Assembly (NCBI RefSeq): GCF_943193015.1
Contig: NZ_CALPCM010000002.1
Span: 62,001 to 126,000 of the forward strand
Reading direction: 5' to 3'
Origin: Hominisplanchenecus_A murintestinalis
GTDB taxonomy: Bacteria; Bacillota; Clostridia; Lachnospirales; Lachnospiraceae
Length of the DNA: 64,000 nt
Made by a program: the position numbers and the translations under genes. This document shows positions 7,072-14,542 of this stretch, piece after piece. The notes under the pieces were generated by a model. The model did no database searches, was not told the origin of the DNA, and saw nothing but the letters and a program-made list of their open reading frames with translations. Positions within the stretch are counted from its first letter, which is position 1. Every line of letters begins with the position of its first letter.

Positions 7072-9879
7072 CTATGATTCTTTCGCATAAGCAGTCCAGT
7101 TATCGGCAGTATAATGCAAAAAATCGTATATATTCTCCGGCGTTTCCATATTAGAATAGGTATTTAACCGTTTCAGCTCCTGAAGATTTTCCATTACACC
7201 AATTTCGTCCCATTTTACTCTGCACTCCTCCAAATACTCCAGAACCGGATTTACAAGTGCAAATATCCGTTCCTCTTTTCCTTTTATATTAATAATTTTT
7301 TGCATCCAATCAACCGTTTTATTAATTTCAATATAGCCCTCTCTCTGCATTGCTGATTTCTTAGCATATAAATCTAACCGCTGTCTTACACACTCCGGTA
7401 TACTGTTTTCAATAGCATATAAATACTTAAAATCTATTATCATGCGCAAACTGTTTAAAGTGCCCGTCGGAAAAGCATCTCTTTCATTTCGCGCTTCTGT
7501 CAGGAAACTAAATATAAATTGCTCCTCTGGCGCAGACAAGATTTTCCCCGACATACAGTCAGCATAGCATTCTTTAAAAAGGTAACGCAAAACTTCCAAC
7601 AAGTCGCTGAGATTAATATTCTCATCTTCTTCATCAATAAAAATTCCACTTCCTGCATTTCGAACATCTCTGCCAAAATATAAATTAATGACAGAACGAA
7701 CCATACCCATATCCAGATCTACATTGAAGCCTCTTTCTTTCTGAATCTTCGTTCCATCTTCTTTTGCCTCTCTAACAATAAGTTTAACATTTGAATACAA
7801 AATATTATATTTTCTCAACAAACAATGTATCTCTTCCACCAATTCTGACCTATAGTCAACAAAGTACGCATAAATATCATACTCTAACCTTTCTTTCTTC
7901 ACCTCAGGATAAAATATCTCTTTCTCTAAAATCTCATATAAATTTGCATAAACATTTCTCCCATAATAAAAGGCATAATTGTCACTTTTATTTTTCAGGC
8001 ATTCATATATACGCTTCTGTATCAATCTCTGTAATTTCTCTTTTAGGCCATTTGTTTTGATACTAAAAACAGTCGACAATTCTCTCGCTAACACTTCTCG
8101 TGTTTTTAAATTCATATATGGCTTTAGACCAGACAAGATACAATTAAAAAACATTATTTGATTACGTTCAAAAAAGTCGCCAAAAGCAACTGCTGTATAT
8201 TCACAAACGGCTTTGACAACAAATTGAAATCGTTTTTCCCTTTCACGTTCTCCGCAAAAATGTAATGTCTCATGCAATACATTAAATAAGCTGCTCTTTA
8301 CATCATACAGGCTGGACTCTGGCACTGTCATCAATATAACAAAATGTGTATTTTCAACCGTTGGATCCAAGTGCGAAAACAAATCTATCGCCTGCGTCTG
8401 ATCCGTTCCTCCACTTGTAACTACAAAACTATATTTATCTGTTTCTAATGGACATAAATACTCTTTTACCCTATCTATAAAACCATTATAAAAAAACAGC
8501 AATTTTGTTGCCGAACCTATAGATGGGTGCGAAAGAGAGCGCCCTTCCAAAAACAGGCTGTCCGATCTCTGCATATCTGCCAAATAATCGCCAATCTTTT
8601 CCCTGAACATGTTCATTGCTTCGAGCATTTCCTGTATATTGGAATGTTTCTCATCGTCATCCAATATATTAATTTCGCCTATATTCTGCTCTATACATTT
8701 TTCAAAATTTCTAAAAGCCCTTCCAACAATACTTTCCATGTCGAAGCAATGTCTTGATTGTATGAGCTGTAAAAAACGCTTCATAATAATCTGAAGGCTA
8801 TAGACAATTCTGCCCGGGATTCGGTTTTCCAACATAAAATAACTAAGTTCATCTACGAGTTTAAGGAACTCTTCTCTATATTCCTCAATGTTCTTATCTT
8901 CTCTGCCTTTATACAGAGCATCGTCATCTAAATATCCACTGGGGACATGGGCTCGTATCTCTGACTGCATACTGCGGATATAATATTTAAAAATATCATG
9001 AGACGGGTGAAATACCCCCGGTTCCTCATCATCAAAATATAACGGTAATGCCTGTTTAAGCTCCATATTAGACACAATCATAAAATCTGCGTCACCTAAT
9101 ACTCCATAGTTTTTCTCCACTTTATCTTTCATGAGCGATTCAAAATATGCATTAAAATATTTACAGGAAACCCCATCCTTCAATCCGAAACGAATAGCAA
9201 GCTTAATTCCGCCAACTGCTTCTTCTGTCAGCTTTTCCATTCCCCTGTTACGAAATCCAATCATAGTGTATGCATTTGAAAGGCACGGAATCTTCCCAAC
9301 CTTTTTCTGCTTCAATATCTCAATAATATCCAATACCGCATTCAATTCTGCTGTTTTGAACATCAAAACAAAATCTGAAAAACCAATTGTAGGAAAAAAA
9401 GCACAATGCATATCACTCCATCGGTTTTCAAGATTTCCTTCTTCCACACATTCCAAAATAAGCCTTGAAAATGCATTACAGATACGTTCTTCATTTTTCA
9501 TAATATTTCTGGCATACTCATCTGAAATATTGATCACAGATGTCACAACAAAAGGATAGTCCTTATTATGGGGATTCCAGACTTCATAGTCAAACCCCTG
9601 ACTCTGATATGCGTTCCTTTTTGCAAATTCCGGAAAATACGCTTTTATGTTATATTTATCCACATATTCATCTTTTAAAGAAATTGTTTCTGTATGGTAA
9701 GGCGCCCATTTTAACCATGTATCAATGTACTTAAGCGTCATCTCATCAAAATGCCCCCATACCAAATACTGCTCATCAAGAGCATCTGACAAATGGCTTA
9801 AATCCCCTTTATTAATACTTAATTTCCTTTTCTTCAGCGTGATTGTCAACCCTTTAAACGTATTTTCTTTTCCGCCCAT
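7072..9879 (-). CDS. Large HExxH protein of unknown family, partner of the SIR2 protein
   Basis: A 935-residue cytoplasmic-looking protein with no signal peptide or membrane segment. I do not recognise the family. A zinc-peptidase-like HETLH motif lies at residues 536-540 in NVLHETLHFCGE, and a possible third ligand is E770 in FKECYADCMSG (E-x-x-x-D), the spacing type seen in gluzincins. The N-terminal 280 residues contain three similar G-x-x-DF segments (WGHFDEMTL, IGFSDFVLM, GDADFMIV), which may be a repeated alpha/beta sensor module. GAGGAGGAT precedes the ATG. It is the second gene of the operon and ends 8 bp before the SIR2 gene. A plausible model is sensor/protease plus NADase effector; no function is shown by sequence alone. 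Confidence 0.75.
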   Translation of the reverse strand: MGGKENTFKGLTITLKKRKLSINKGDLSHLSDALDEQYLVWGHFDEMTLKYIDTWLKWAPYHTETISLKDEYVDKYNIKAYFPEFAKRNAYQSQGFDYEVWNPHNKDYPFVVTSVINISDEYARNIMKNEERICNAFSRLILECVEEGNLENRWSDMHCAFFPTIGFSDFVLMFKTAELNAVLDIIEILKQKKVGKIPCLSNAYTMIGFRNRGMEKLTEEAVGGIKLAIRFGLKDGVSCKYFNAYFESLMKDKVEKNYGVLGDADFMIVSNMELKQALPLYFDDEEPGVFHPSHDIFKYYIRSMQSEIRAHVPSGYLDDDALYKGREDKNIEEYREEFLKLVDELSYFMLENRIPGRIVYSLQIIMKRFLQLIQSRHCFDMESIVGRAFRNFEKCIEQNIGEINILDDDEKHSNIQEMLEAMNMFREKIGDYLADMQRSDSLFLEGRSLSHPSIGSATKLLFFYNGFIDRVKEYLCPLETDKYSFVVTSGGTDQTQAIDLFSHLDPTVENTHFVILMTVPESSLYDVKSSLFNVLHETLHFCGEREREKRFQFVVKAVCEYTAVAFGDFFERNQIMFFNCILSGLKPYMNLKTREVLARELSTVFSIKTNGLKEKLQRLIQKRIYECLKNKSDNYAFYYGRNVYANLYEILEKEIFYPEVKKERLEYDIYAYFVDYRSELVEEIHCLLRKYNILYSNVKLIVREAKEDGTKIQKERGFNVDLDMGMVRSVINLYFGRDVRNAGSGIFIDEEDENINLSDLLEVLRYLFKECYADCMSGKILSAPEEQFIFSFLTEARNERDAFPTGTLNSLRMIIDFKYLYAIENSIPECVRQRLDLYAKKSAMQREGYIEINKTVDWMQKIINIKGKEERIFALVNPVLEYLEECRVKWDEIGVMENLQELKRLNTYSNMETPENIYDFLHYTADNWTAYAKES

Positions 9880-9916
9880 ACGAACATCCTCCTCAAAATA
9901 GCACTGAAAAAGCCGA

Positions 9917-9955
9917 AAAGATTCTGCATATACTATATCGTATACGCAGAATCTC
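9917..9955 (-). other. Strong hairpin between the first and second genes of the SIR2 operon
   Basis: A 14-bp stem with one mismatch (GATTCTGCGTATAC / GTATATGCAGAATC) and a 6-nt loop is followed on the minus strand by a short TTTT. It could act as a leaky terminator or as an mRNA stabiliser setting the ratio of the 51-aa protein to the two large proteins. Confidence 0.6.
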
Positions 9956-9973
9956 TTTTATCTCGCAAACCTG

Positions 9974-10129
9974 TCATCCCACTAACATGTCAAACAACGA
10001 ACTCCTAAATTTTGTCTTTTCACTACATTTATTTAATGAAAGTTTTAAGTCTCTTTTCGGGTCAATTAAATTTGCCACATTACAAGCCTTTACTTTCCTA
10101 TTTTTAATCGCTGGCTCTTTTTTTGCCAT
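9974..10129 (-). CDS. Small basic protein, first gene of the SIR2/HExxH operon
   Basis: A 51-codon gene that length filters would miss. Its ribosome site is excellent: AGGAGG with 6-7 nt to the ATG at 10129. It lies about 85 nt below a near-consensus promoter. The product starts MAKKEPAIKNRKVK and is lysine/arginine-rich in its first half. It has two cysteines (in ACNV and NKCSEK) and a weakly hydrophobic end (SSLFDMLVG). There is no transmembrane segment. I do not recognise it. Position and signals make it the leader gene of the operon; possible roles are an inhibitor or antitoxin of the SIR2 protein, a trigger, or an adaptor. All three are inference. Confidence 0.65.
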   Translation of the reverse strand: MAKKEPAIKNRKVKACNVANLIDPKRDLKLSLNKCSEKTKFRSSLFDMLVG

Positions 10130-10220
10130 CGTACACCTCCTATATTTCTGCCCCTAATTATTATATAAAAAAAAGCTGTCCTTATACTCTGATAGCTCAG
10201 TAAATCTATTTCTGTTTTTC

Positions 10221-10249
10221 AGTATAGCACAACCCTTCTTTTCTTACAA
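10221..10249 (-). promoter_or_regulatory. Promoter of the SIR2/HExxH operon
   Basis: On the minus strand TTGTAA (10244-10249), a 17-bp spacer and TATACT (10221-10226). It lies after the rplA terminator and gives a 5' leader of about 85 nt before the small gene. The 270-bp gap between rplA and the small gene holds only this promoter and the terminator. Confidence 0.65.
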
Positions 10250-10346
10250 CGATAAACGTCAAAATTTTACACAAAATTTCAATAAGAGTCATCTCCCTTA
10301 TCAAAAAAATATAAAAGTATTAGAGCCAGAAAGTACTGTTATAAGG

Positions 10347-10390
10347 CAAAAAGGGGGTGCTTACCGATTTCACGGTTATACGCATCCCCA
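10347..10390 (-). terminator. Terminator of the ribosomal-protein operon
   Basis: Just after the rplA stop, GGGGATGC pairs with GCACCCCC around an inner ACCG/CGGT stem, followed by TTTTT. It isolates the downstream SIR2 operon from ribosomal-protein transcription. Confidence 0.7.
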
Positions 10391-10403
10391 TTTTCCTCAT
10401 GAA

Positions 10404-11096
10404 TTACATAAACTTCGCCGTATTTAATTTGATGCCAGGTCCCATTGTCGGAGCGATAGTCACGCTCTTCAGATACTGGCCTTTCAAAGCGCTCGGCTTA
10501 GCCTTTACGATAGCGCCCATAAGCGTCTGGAAGTTGTCCGCTAACTGCTCCTCTGTGAAAGAAGCTTTTCCGATTGGCACGTGAATGATATTTGTTTTGT
10601 CCAAACGATACTCAATCTTACCGGCTTTGATATCCTGAACTGCCTTTGTCACATCCATAGTAACCGTTCCGGCTTTCGGGTTCGGCATTAAACCTTTCGG
10701 TCCGAGTACACGTCCCAGACGTCCTACAACACCCATCATATCCGGTGTAGCTACTACAACGTCAAACTCAAACCAGTTTTCGTTCTGAATCTTCGGAATC
10801 AGTTCCTCTCCGCCTACGTACTCTGCGCCTGCTGCAAGAGCCTCGTCAGCCTTTGCATTCTTTGCGAATACCAGGACGCGGACTTTTTTACCTGTTCCGT
10901 GCGGAAGCACTACCGCACCACGAATCTGCTGGTCTGCGTGACGTCCGTCACAGCCTGTTCTGATATGAGCTTCGATTGTCTCATCAAATTTCGCTACTGC
11001 TACCTTCTTCGCTAAAGCAATAGCTTCTGCTGGATCATAGAGCGCTGTGCGGTCAATCGCTTTTGCAGCCTCTACATATTTCTTTCCTCTTTTCAT
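10404..11096 (-). CDS. rplA: 50S ribosomal protein L1
   Basis: A 230-residue L1 protein of the ribosomal L1 stalk. MKRGKKYVEAAKAID at the start, VLPHGTGKKVRVLVF in the middle and the LGPKGLMPNPKAGTVT segment are diagnostic, and the length is normal. L1 also represses its own operon by binding mRNA, and a candidate site lies in its leader at 11113-11140. AGGAGG precedes the ATG. The usual next genes rplJ and rplL do not follow; a terminator and the SIR2 operon come instead. Confidence 0.97.
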   Translation of the reverse strand: MKRGKKYVEAAKAIDRTALYDPAEAIALAKKVAVAKFDETIEAHIRTGCDGRHADQQIRGAVVLPHGTGKKVRVLVFAKNAKADEALAAGAEYVGGEELIPKIQNENWFEFDVVVATPDMMGVVGRLGRVLGPKGLMPNPKAGTVTMDVTKAVQDIKAGKIEYRLDKTNIIHVPIGKASFTEEQLADNFQTLMGAIVKAKPSALKGQYLKSVTIAPTMGPGIKLNTAKFM

Positions 11097-11112
11097 ATTA
11101 AATAACCTCCTG

Positions 11113-11140
11113 GTGGTGTTTGCGGGAATGACCCTCCCAC
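11113..11140 (-). promoter_or_regulatory. Putative L1-binding mRNA hairpin ahead of rplA
   Basis: In the 55-nt rplK-rplA gap the RNA can form GTGG-GA-GGG, a short loop, CCC, an internal bulge and CCAC. The GTGGGAGG core resembles the L1 site of 23S rRNA. The same arrangement recurs ahead of rplK, which strengthens the call. Confidence 0.55.
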
Positions 11141-11151
11141 TTTATCTCCGT

Positions 11152-11577
11152 TTACTCTTCAACAACGATACCCATGCTTCTTGCAGTACCTGCAATCATG
11201 CTCATAGCCGCTTCAACGCTTCCAGCGTTCAAATCCGGCATCTTCATTTCAGCGATTTCTCTAATCTTGTCTTTCGAAATCGTAGCTACTTTTGTCTTAT
11301 TCGGAACGCCTGAACCTGATTTCAGGTTGCACGCCTTCTTCAGCAGGACTGCTGCAGGCGGAGTCTTTGTGATAAAGCTGAAGCTCCTGTCTGCGTAAAC
11401 AGTAATAACTACCGGGATAATCAAATCGCCCTTATCAGCGGTTCTTGCATTGAACTCCTTGGTAAACTGGACGATATTCACACCATGCTGTCCAAGAGCC
11501 GGACCAACTGGCGGAGCTGGTGTAGCCTTACCAGCAGGAATCTGTAATTTAATATAACCTGTTACTTTTTTTGCCAT
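11152..11577 (-). CDS. rplK: 50S ribosomal protein L11
   Basis: A 141-residue L11 protein of the GTPase-associated centre. VTGYIKLQIPAGKATPAPP and GPALGQHGVNIVQF are the signature N-terminal domain. The C-terminal RNA-binding domain ends with MSMIAGTARSMGI. The ATG at 11577 is used because AGGAGG sits 8 nt upstream; an in-frame GTG three codons earlier overlaps the ribosome site. It precedes rplA by 55 nt in the nusG-rplK-rplA run. Confidence 0.97.
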   Translation of the reverse strand: MAKKVTGYIKLQIPAGKATPAPPVGPALGQHGVNIVQFTKEFNARTADKGDLIIPVVITVYADRSFSFITKTPPAAVLLKKACNLKSGSGVPNKTKVATISKDKIREIAEMKMPDLNAGSVEAAMSMIAGTARSMGIVVEE

Positions 11578-11593
11578 TTTAGGCACCTCCTAT

Positions 11594-11621
11594 GTGGTAT
11601 TGTCGGGGGTTTCCCTCCCAC
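11594..11621 (-). promoter_or_regulatory. Putative L1-binding mRNA hairpin ahead of rplK
   Basis: The leader can pair GTGG with CCAC and GGG with CCC with an unpaired GA between, closely matching the element at 11113-11140. This fits feedback control of the L11 operon by ribosomal protein L1. Confidence 0.55.
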
Positions 11622-11662
11622 GCTCCGATAAGCCGCGAATTCACTTACCGGAATTTAAATAG

Positions 11663-12178
11663 TTACATCTTTTTAACTTCCGTGAATCCGATTTCCACCG
11701 GGGTTTCACGACCAAACAGCTCCACATTAATCGTAACGATCTGCTTGCTGTCATTCATAGCACAAATGACGCCTACCGTGTCTTTCCAGACACCTCCGGT
11801 AATCATCACAGTGTCGCCCTCTGCGAAATCCACATGCAGTTCTGCATCCTGGATACCGAGGGGCTTCATTTCCTCTTCGGTAAGTGGCACCGGCTTAGAT
11901 CCAGGTCCAACAAATCCGGTAACGCCTCTGGTATTCCTTACGACGTACCAGGTGTCGTCATTCATAATCATATTTAGAAGCACGTAACCCGGAAACATTT
12001 TCTTCTGAACCTGCTTCTTGGCGCCGTTTTTCACTTCTATGACTTCCTGCATCGGAACCCTGACTTCCAGAATCTGATCTTCCAGATGCCTGTTCTCAAT
12101 GGTCTTCTCAATGTTGGCCTTCACCTTGTTCTCATACCCTGAATAGGTATGGACAACATACCAGTTTGCTTCTGACAT
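11663..12178 (-). CDS. nusG: Transcription termination/antitermination protein NusG
   Basis: A 171-residue NusG that binds RNA polymerase and affects pausing, Rho action and transcription-translation coupling. The N-terminal NGN domain opens with ANWYVVHTYSGYENKVK. The EVRVPMQEVIEVKNGAKK and KMFPGYVLLNM segments follow, and a C-terminal KOW motif is in EGDTVMITGGVWKDTVG. The start at MSEANWY is chosen over an upstream start because AAGGGTGAT lies just ahead. It lies 16 bp downstream of secE, the usual bacterial order. Confidence 0.96.
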   Translation of the reverse strand: MSEANWYVVHTYSGYENKVKANIEKTIENRHLEDQILEVRVPMQEVIEVKNGAKKQVQKKMFPGYVLLNMIMNDDTWYVVRNTRGVTGFVGPGSKPVPLTEEEMKPLGIQDAELHVDFAEGDTVMITGGVWKDTVGVICAMNDSKQIVTINVELFGRETPVEIGFTEVKKM

Positions 12179-12194
12179 ATAATCACCCTTGCCC

Positions 12195-12401
12195 TTACTT
12201 AACAATGAAATCTACACCATACTGTACCAGAAAATCCACAATCGTGATAATGACGCCAAGTACAACTGAAAGCACAACTACGGATACTGTCTGCTTTCCA
12301 AGTGATTTCTGATCCGGCCATACAATTTTGTCGAACTCGGCCTTGAGGCCTTCGGACCAGCTTTTCTTAGGGGCTTTGTCTGTCTTTACAGTCTCTCCCA
12401 T
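12195..12401 (-). CDS. secE: Preprotein translocase subunit SecE
   Basis: A 68-residue single-span SecE of the SecYEG channel. The cytoplasmic amphipathic part contains GLKAEFDKIVWPDQKSL with the conserved WP, followed by one membrane helix (VVVLSVVLGVIITIVDFLV). The length is typical for Gram-positive SecE. It lies between rpmG and nusG in the conserved cluster. Confidence 0.95.
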   Translation of the reverse strand: MGETVKTDKAPKKSWSEGLKAEFDKIVWPDQKSLGKQTVSVVVLSVVLGVIITIVDFLVQYGVDFIVK

Positions 12402-12425
12402 CTCGTCACTTTCCTTTCCGTCGAC

Positions 12426-12575
12426 TTATTTCGTCTCCTTGTGCATTGTGTGTTTCCTGCAGAATCTGCAATATTTCTTAGTTTCCATTCTGTCCGGATG
12501 ATTCTTCTTATCCTTCGTCGTGTTGTAATTACGCTGTTTACATTCCGTACATGCCAATGTGATTCTAGTGCGCAC
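12426..12575 (-). CDS. rpmG: 50S ribosomal protein L33, zinc-binding form
   Basis: A 49-residue L33, too short for most length filters. It contains ITLACTECKQRNYNTTK and KKYCRFCRKHT; the two CxxC pairs mark the zinc-containing (C+) paralogue. Translation starts at GTG (12575) with AGGTGG upstream. It is the first gene of the rpmG-secE-nusG-rplK-rplA run and begins about 90 nt after a promoter at 12669-12698. A GC-rich hairpin (12604-12627) lies in its leader. Confidence 0.95.
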   Translation of the reverse strand: MRTRITLACTECKQRNYNTTKDKKNHPDRMETKKYCRFCRKHTMHKETK

Positions 12576-12668
12576 AACTTCCACCTCTCTCTCGTTGTAT
12601 TTTGCCGGCGGCCTGGCAGGCCGTCGATTTTAGGCATAAAAAAAAGACCTACTTCCATTCGCCTTCTC

Positions 12669-12698
12669 AGTGTACCATAGGCAAACAGGGGAAGTCAA
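12669..12698 (-). promoter_or_regulatory. Promoter of the rpmG-secE-nusG cluster
   Basis: On the minus strand TTGACT (12693-12698), an 18-bp spacer and TACACT (12669-12674), about 95 bp ahead of rpmG. Confidence 0.6.
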
Positions 12699-12727
12699 GC
12701 CTTTTTTCCGCAGTTTCCCGGCGTTTT

Positions 12728-12870
12728 GTAACAGTTCAGCCTTCGGCTTCACCGTTACGTAATCCAGCCCATTTAAAGTTTGCTGTTCGCAAAGGGCCGG
12801 ATTCTCTGGCTGAATTTACGCATTCTCACGGACTTTGCATCAAGCGCAAAGTCCTGGGCTGAACTGTTAC
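12728..12870. mobile_element. Complete copy of a 143-bp structured repeat with inverted ends (copy A)
   Basis: The ends GTAACAGTTCAGCC and GGGCTGAACTGTTAC are inverted repeats. Flanks are GGCGTTTT on the left and GGCGCTTT on the right, a 7/8 match that looks like an 8-bp target duplication. The inside folds into successive hairpins (for example GGACTTTGC...GCAAAGTCC). There is no coding capacity. Related copies lie at 25282, 38707, 42425 and 56139. Confidence 0.7.
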
Positions 12871-12877
12871 GGCGCTT

Positions 12878-13885
12878 TCACCTCACCTGCGCAGCTACAT
12901 ACCCATGCAGTTTCCGGTAGAGCGTATCGGTATAGTGTAACCCATCAATAGTCCCGTATCCTCCCGGCTGTTCCCGCAGGTATCCTTTCTCCAAAAGCCA
13001 GTGGTAACTGTCTATGTAACGCCCTCCAAAAACCTGCTCCATTCTCTGATTAAACCCTTCTATCACGGCATTCTCTCTCTGGCTAAAGCCGCTTTCATGG
13101 AGAAACCCCTCCTCCACCGGGTTCACCGACATAAAATAAAACCTTGCCTTCGGATACTGCCGTATCAGCCTTTCATATATACCCACGTACAGCTCTGCGT
13201 TTTTTAAATCATTCACACCCAGGTTAAAAATAACGGCTGAATAGGGGCTTTTATCCAATACTCTTTGTAACTTCCGTACTCCGGCGTCCGCGAACCACTC
13301 ATAACCTTTTCCCCACTGTGCGATATAAGTATCTCTGTTATTCACTGCGTCCCGCATACCGGCAGTACGGGAATCGCCTACAAATATCCTCTTCGCGTCC
13401 CGGCAGCGTCCCCCGGCGTCCACATACCGGCTGCCAACCCAGGTATTTTTCTGAAGGATTCCTTTCTCGGAAAAATAATATTTATTTTTGCCTATTTCCT
13501 TCCAGCCTGTCAGCATCGCTCCTGTTTTCCTGGAAAAATAGTATTTTTCCCCGCCAATCCTCTGCCATCCCAGAGCCAGGTATCCCCTGGCATCCAGATA
13601 ATAGGTTTTCTGCCTGTATTTTTTAAACCCTGTCGCACGAAAGCCTGCCCGATCCACAAAAGAAATTTTTGTGCCTGTTCTTATCCAGGTATTTTTAGCA
13701 TATTTTTTCGATACGGTATAGCGGAATCGGTATCCTGACCCGGCTTTCACCCATCTGCCCGCAGGAGCAGGCTGCTCCATAACAGTCTTTATCAAGTTAA
13801 ATCCCCCTGCCTGCGCCCTCGCTCCGGCTCCTGCCAGAAGAAAAAGCGCCAGCAGAAGAAAAATCCTTCGTATGCGTTTATTCAT
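12878..13885 (-). CDS. Secreted SGNH/GDSL-like hydrolase with cell-wall-binding repeats
   Basis: A 335-residue exported protein. Residues 1-26 are a signal peptide ending near GARAQA. Residues about 40-150 hold aromatic wall-binding repeats of the choline-binding type (KTYYLDARGYLALGWQ, KYYFSRKTGAMLTGWK). The C-terminal 190 residues are an SGNH esterase-like domain: GDSRTAG (nucleophile Ser), then FNLGVNDLKN (block III Asn/Asp), and DGLHYTD (Asp-x-x-His). This suggests an O-acyl esterase attached to the wall, perhaps acting on wall polymers or glycans; the substrate is unknown. AGGAGTG precedes the ATG. Confidence 0.82.
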   Translation of the reverse strand: MNKRIRRIFLLLALFLLAGAGARAQAGGFNLIKTVMEQPAPAGRWVKAGSGYRFRYTVSKKYAKNTWIRTGTKISFVDRAGFRATGFKKYRQKTYYLDARGYLALGWQRIGGEKYYFSRKTGAMLTGWKEIGKNKYYFSEKGILQKNTWVGSRYVDAGGRCRDAKRIFVGDSRTAGMRDAVNNRDTYIAQWGKGYEWFADAGVRKLQRVLDKSPYSAVIFNLGVNDLKNAELYVGIYERLIRQYPKARFYFMSVNPVEEGFLHESGFSQRENAVIEGFNQRMEQVFGGRYIDSYHWLLEKGYLREQPGGYGTIDGLHYTDTLYRKLHGYVAAQVR

Positions 13886-13899
13886 TACACACTCCTATC

Positions 13900-14475
13900 T
13901 TATCTTCCACCCTGCTCTTCGAGCCGATTCTCCAGCCGTCTCTTCCAGACGCCAATCAGCATCAGGATGATAAAGTCTGAGACTCCCTGATATATCAGGA
14001 CAACGCCGATAAACATAACCGTAACCTGAGCCGCCGCAAAAGGATTTAAAAACATTACCAGTCCCAGCAGGATCATCAGCGCCGCTACAACCATCGCCGC
14101 CCACCAGCGTGAAAACTCCAGCTCCTTCATCTCAAAGGAGCGGCGTACGTTCACCCCGCCGTCTATCACAATATAAATTCCCAAAATCATAGGAATCACC
14201 ATCGTTACGATTTCCGGCTGAATCAGCATAAAAGTTCCTACGGCGCAAAGTATAATACCGGCCGCCAGCTCATACCTCAGGAAAAATTCTCCCTCCTGCC
14301 TGGTAAAGTAGCGCACCAGGTCAAGCATCCCGTGAAACAAAAGCACAGCGCCCACGCCATAACACAGTACTGTACTGGTCGTATCCGGGTAAAGGAGCAG
14401 CACTACACCCAACGCTACAGTAATAATAGACGAAAACACCCAGCTCCTTCTCATAGTTTCCACAAAGCGTCTCAT
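13900..14475 (-). CDS. DUF308/HdeD-type integral membrane protein
   Basis: A 191-residue polytopic protein. After a short basic N-terminus (RRFVETMRRSW) there are about six membrane helices, with the pattern VALGVVLLLYPDTT and GLVMFLNPFAAA typical of the HdeD/DUF308 family. The tail is basic and charged (KRRLENRLEEQGGR). The start at MRRFVETM is taken because AAGGAGG lies about 10 nt upstream. The family includes acid-stress HdeD of enterobacteria, but in Firmicutes the role is unknown. It ends 15 bp before the SGNH gene, so the two may be co-transcribed. Confidence 0.78.
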   Translation of the reverse strand: MRRFVETMRRSWVFSSIITVALGVVLLLYPDTTSTVLCYGVGAVLLFHGMLDLVRYFTRQEGEFFLRYELAAGIILCAVGTFMLIQPEIVTMVIPMILGIYIVIDGGVNVRRSFEMKELEFSRWWAAMVVAALMILLGLVMFLNPFAAAQVTVMFIGVVLIYQGVSDFIILMLIGVWKRRLENRLEEQGGR

Positions 14476-14542
14476 AAATCCCATTCCTCCTTCATACCAA
14501 GGCTGCACAGCATCCCAAAAGCCCCGCAGCTCCCAGCCTGTA

